The translations under genes were made by a program, and so were the position numbers. Under the pieces are notes generated by a model. That model saw only the letters and a list, made by a program, of their open reading frames with translations. It searched no databases and had not been told where the DNA came from. A stretch of DNA of 64,000 nucleotides, taken from NCBI GenBank assembly GCA_965226945.1, contig OZ245717.1:7130001-7194000 (forward strand). Reading direction: 5' to 3'. Below are positions 61,572 to 64,000 of the stretch, one piece after another. Every line of letters starts with the position of its first letter. Position 1 is the stretch's first letter. This stretch comes from SYLG01 sp965226945. GTDB lineage: Bacteria; Planctomycetota; Planctomycetia; Gemmatales; Gemmataceae.

Positions 61572-64000
61572 TCACCTCTTCAGTTCGATTTTCAACGTGC
61601 CCAAATCGATCGTGTGGCCCGCCTGGATCGCCACGTTTTTGGCGATCGTGGCAGCCTTGAATCCTTCACCTACCGCAAGAAACGCGAAGTGAGAACAGCC
61701 CGTTGGGATATGCGGAAGTTCAAAGGTCCCATCCGGTTTCGAAAAGACCATTCCCCCATCTTGAAGAGTAAAGATGCCTCCTCCGCTTGAATGGGTCCAG
61801 ATTTGCAAAGACTTGAACGGGGCGCCATCTTGGTCGGTCAGTCTCCCTTTGACCTTGGCGCACTTCTCCAGTTTCACGGTCATGGGCACTGGGGCATTGT
61901 CTTTCCAGGCAATTTTTACAATCTTACCTAGATTTCGTTCGCCATGGAAAATGAAGCACTCACCATGGCTATCCGGCCACTGATTTTTCACTTCCAATTC
62001 GCCGGTTTTCGACGATTCGCCTTCTCGAGCAGCGATCTTGCAGCCTGCAAGCGGTTGGCCCAGTTCGTCAAGAATCGTCAATCGCGCGGTCATCCCAGCA
62101 TCGAGAGCGATATCGCAAGTCCCCTTCGTGGCTCCCTGGGGCAAATTGATTTCCTTCAATGCGTGAGATGATTTGATGTTTGCCGGACTAGGGGATGCGT
62201 AGGTGCGGAACATGCCATCTTTCATTCCGCTAATCTCGCTGGCGCCTTCCCCCCAATTGAATATCTTGCCGGGAGCATAGGCGGTCACGATGGCCCGGCC
62301 TGGCAAACCAGCTATGCGATATTTCCCCTCTTGATCGGCGATGATTCGATACGGATCCCCGTCCATGTCTCCATTGCGATGGAATTCCGGACGGTTGAGG
62401 GTGTTGGGATTGTCGCGAAAAGGAAAATACTGAATGCACGCCTGGACCGGCTTGCCCGTCCCCTTTTCCGTAACTCGGCCCGAGATCCAGATGCCTTGTC
62501 CCAGGGCCAGGTCCAGGGACTGGGGGCCAGGCCCCCGGCCGGAGGGGATGGTGACCGTGCGCATCAAGTAGGGAATATCCCCGGTGGGAAAAAACTTGAG
62601 GACATTGAAATCGGCCTTGTGGGGGCCATTCCCCAGAGGCAATCCCGCGAGTCGGTAGCGGCCTTGCGCATCGGTTTTGGTCCGAAGCCTGTTCTGGGGG
62701 TGGAAAAGGGCTCCGGCCAGATGGTCGCTTGCGATCTCCACGCCGGCAATGGGATTTCCTGTCTTTGCGTCTCGCACCGTTCCCTCGATCGCCCGTGTCG
62801 GCGCGGCCGGAAACGTGAAATCCTTCCCATACACGGTGTCCTTGATCGGCGGCTTGTCCAACCCTGTAGGAGGCGACAAATTCCGCGAGAGGGGCGCCAT
62901 GGCGCGCGTCGCCACCGTGAGCCTCTGGTAGGCGATCGTATCATGACGCAGTTCGATCTCCGCGACGCGTTCGGCGCCGACGCCGCGAAGGGTAAATCGC
63001 CCATCCTCGTCGGTGCGGATCGCCGCTTCGCCATTTTCTTGAATCCCGGGCAGCGACATCCCGAGCATATAAAAAGTATCGTCGCGCATGGCTCCGGATT
63101 TGACCGCCGCGATCCAGCGATCCAGATTCTCGTTGAACTTGGGACAGGCCAGACTCAGGAGTGTCACATTCACCCCCTCTACCGGTTTACCTTGCAAATC
63201 GATGATTCGGCCCTTGATCGGATACTCGGGGACCAGGTTGAGAACCAGCTCTTGCATTCGACCGATCTCCTGCAGATCTGCCCACTGGGTGCCGTAACCG
63301 TCGGCCTCGGCGGCAATTTCAATGGCCGTTGAGCCAAACGAATCTTCATCGCACTCTCGGTATTTCAATTCGAATTTGCCGTCCTGGTCAGAGACTGCCG
63401 TGCCAACCGGAGCCCACTGCACCGCTGACGTGCGGTACTGACGCCTCACGGAAATCCTTGCTCCGGCCGCGGGTTTTCCTTCGGGAGTTCGCACCCGTCC
63501 GCGAACGATGAGTTTGCCTTGATGGTTCTCTTTGGAAGGAAGGGTTTTGCGCTCCGTGGAAGGGATCGAGACTTCGTCGTTTTTGGATTGCGATGGCAAC
63601 GAACTTCGCGGCGCGGCTTGCACCAACCCGATCGCCAGCGCGCTTATTCCGATGATCGCCAAGATGACCGTCATCAAGGTCCTGCTGGTTCCGGTAGAAA
63701 GCAATCGGCTCCTGTCCAGGATGCGGGTGACGCGCCTTGCCAAAATTGAGCGGTGCGCAATCATTGCGACGCCGACGGTTGCCATGGACACACCCGCAGA
63801 CTCGGCGGTGGTAACGAGGCGATGAGCATACTCGGCACGGTCGTGACCAAATTCCACGACCCAGTCATCGCACACTTCTTCCGCCGTCATCTCGATGCGG
63901 CGGGACAAGTAGCCAAGCAAGGGTTGGAAAAAAAACAGGGAGGTCATCGACATTCGCAAGTGGTGCCAGGGAACATCGCCGCGCACCAGGTGAGCGAGTT
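61572..64000 (-). CDS. M56 (BlaR1-like) peptidase with regulatory repeats, 5' end outside window
   Basis: At least 809 codons; the frame is still open at the window edge, so the start and the HExxH motif lie beyond 64000. The first visible part 'HLRMSMTSLFFFQPLLGYLS' and 'RRIEMTAEEVCDDWVVEFGH' matches the paralogue at 55425-58757 almost word for word, as do the exported blocks ('IVRGRVRTPEGKPAAGARIS', 'IEGTVRDAKTGNPIAGVEIA', 'ISGRVTEKGTGKPVQACIQY', 'VKGRLTDQDGAPFKSLQIW'). The two copies flank the DUF1800-DUF1501 operon, so the region arose by duplication. Presumed membrane sensor/peptidase. Confidence 0.9.
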   Translation of the reverse strand, partial: LAHLVRGDVPWHHLRMSMTSLFFFQPLLGYLSRRIEMTAEEVCDDWVVEFGHDRAEYAHRLVTTAESAGVSMATVGVAMIAHRSILARRVTRILDRSRLLSTGTSRTLMTVILAIIGISALAIGLVQAAPRSSLPSQSKNDEVSIPSTERKTLPSKENHQGKLIVRGRVRTPEGKPAAGARISVRRQYRTSAVQWAPVGTAVSDQDGKFELKYRECDEDSFGSTAIEIAAEADGYGTQWADLQEIGRMQELVLNLVPEYPIKGRIIDLQGKPVEGVNVTLLSLACPKFNENLDRWIAAVKSGAMRDDTFYMLGMSLPGIQENGEAAIRTDEDGRFTLRGVGAERVAEIELRHDTIAYQRLTVATRAMAPLSRNLSPPTGLDKPPIKDTVYGKDFTFPAAPTRAIEGTVRDAKTGNPIAGVEIASDHLAGALFHPQNRLRTKTDAQGRYRLAGLPLGNGPHKADFNVLKFFPTGDIPYLMRTVTIPSGRGPGPQSLDLALGQGIWISGRVTEKGTGKPVQACIQYFPFRDNPNTLNRPEFHRNGDMDGDPYRIIADQEGKYRIAGLPGRAIVTAYAPGKIFNWGEGASEISGMKDGMFRTYASPSPANIKSSHALKEINLPQGATKGTCDIALDAGMTARLTILDELGQPLAGCKIAAREGESSKTGELEVKNQWPDSHGECFIFHGERNLGKIVKIAWKDNAPVPMTVKLEKCAKVKGRLTDQDGAPFKSLQIWTHSSGGGIFTLQDGGMVFSKPDGTFELPHIPTGCSHFAFLAVGEGFKAATIAKNVAIQAGHTIDLGTLKIELKR

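Noticed and set aside
62331..63332. 333-codon open frame on the plus strand
   Set aside because: Antisense to the M56/CarboxypepD_reg gene. A similar frame occurs antisense to its paralogue at 56001-56882, which only mirrors the duplication.

Overview
The window looks like a piece of a planctomycete chromosome, most like the Gemmata/Isosphaera side of the phylum. The evidence is family content: a PSCyt1-DUF1549-DUF1553 protein with two DUF1501 partners, a DUF1800-DUF1501 pair, a TIGR03067 protein, serine/threonine kinases with TPR or WD40 tails, an ECF-sigma/kinase pair, BlaR1-like M56 peptidases with carboxypeptidase-regulatory-like repeats, and G+C-rich housekeeping genes. No rRNA, tRNA or CRISPR array was found.

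0-31.9 kb is mostly ordinary chromosome. It holds an alpha/beta hydrolase tail, a TetR regulator divergent from a membrane protein with a perfect palindrome between them, a quinone oxidoreductase, a NagA-like deacetylase lacking a conserved metal ligand, a nitronate monooxygenase and an MFS transporter. A large Ser/Thr kinase follows, then a cupin / SigJ-type sigma factor / NmrA-like reductase / serine hydrolase cluster and an SRPBCC protein behind a palindromic promoter. Several small hypothetical genes and a graveyard of three broken genes (a secreted protein, a kinase, its ECF sigma factor) come next. The block ends with a probable sugar-acid catabolic operon: aldehyde dehydrogenase, a D-apionate-lactonase-like secreted protein, an HpaI aldolase fused to two cupins, and a 2-hydroxyacid dehydrogenase.

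32-41.4 kb carries a DUF4268-type nuclease-like gene, an array of intergenic repeats, and the minus-strand operon PSCyt1/DUF1549/DUF1553 - DUF1501 - DUF1501.

41.4-55.4 kb is an accessory island. Decayed ISAs1-like and ISKra4-like transposases precede an AT-rich gene for a membrane-anchored NACHT NTPase with a degenerate FGE/SUMF1-like C-terminal fold, probably an NLR-type phage-defence protein. After it come a truncated DUF3592 gene and a complete IS3 element whose transposase carries a C-terminal CHC2 primase-type zinc finger and is expressed through an A7 frameshift site. Then six intact tandem DUF3592 membrane proteins lie between two arrays of a composite palindromic repeat also found at 33 kb.

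55.4-64 kb has two paralogous M56/CarboxypepD-regulatory proteins flanking a DUF1800-DUF1501 operon; the second copy runs off the window.

All assignments are read by eye from motifs and domain patterns. No database search was run.
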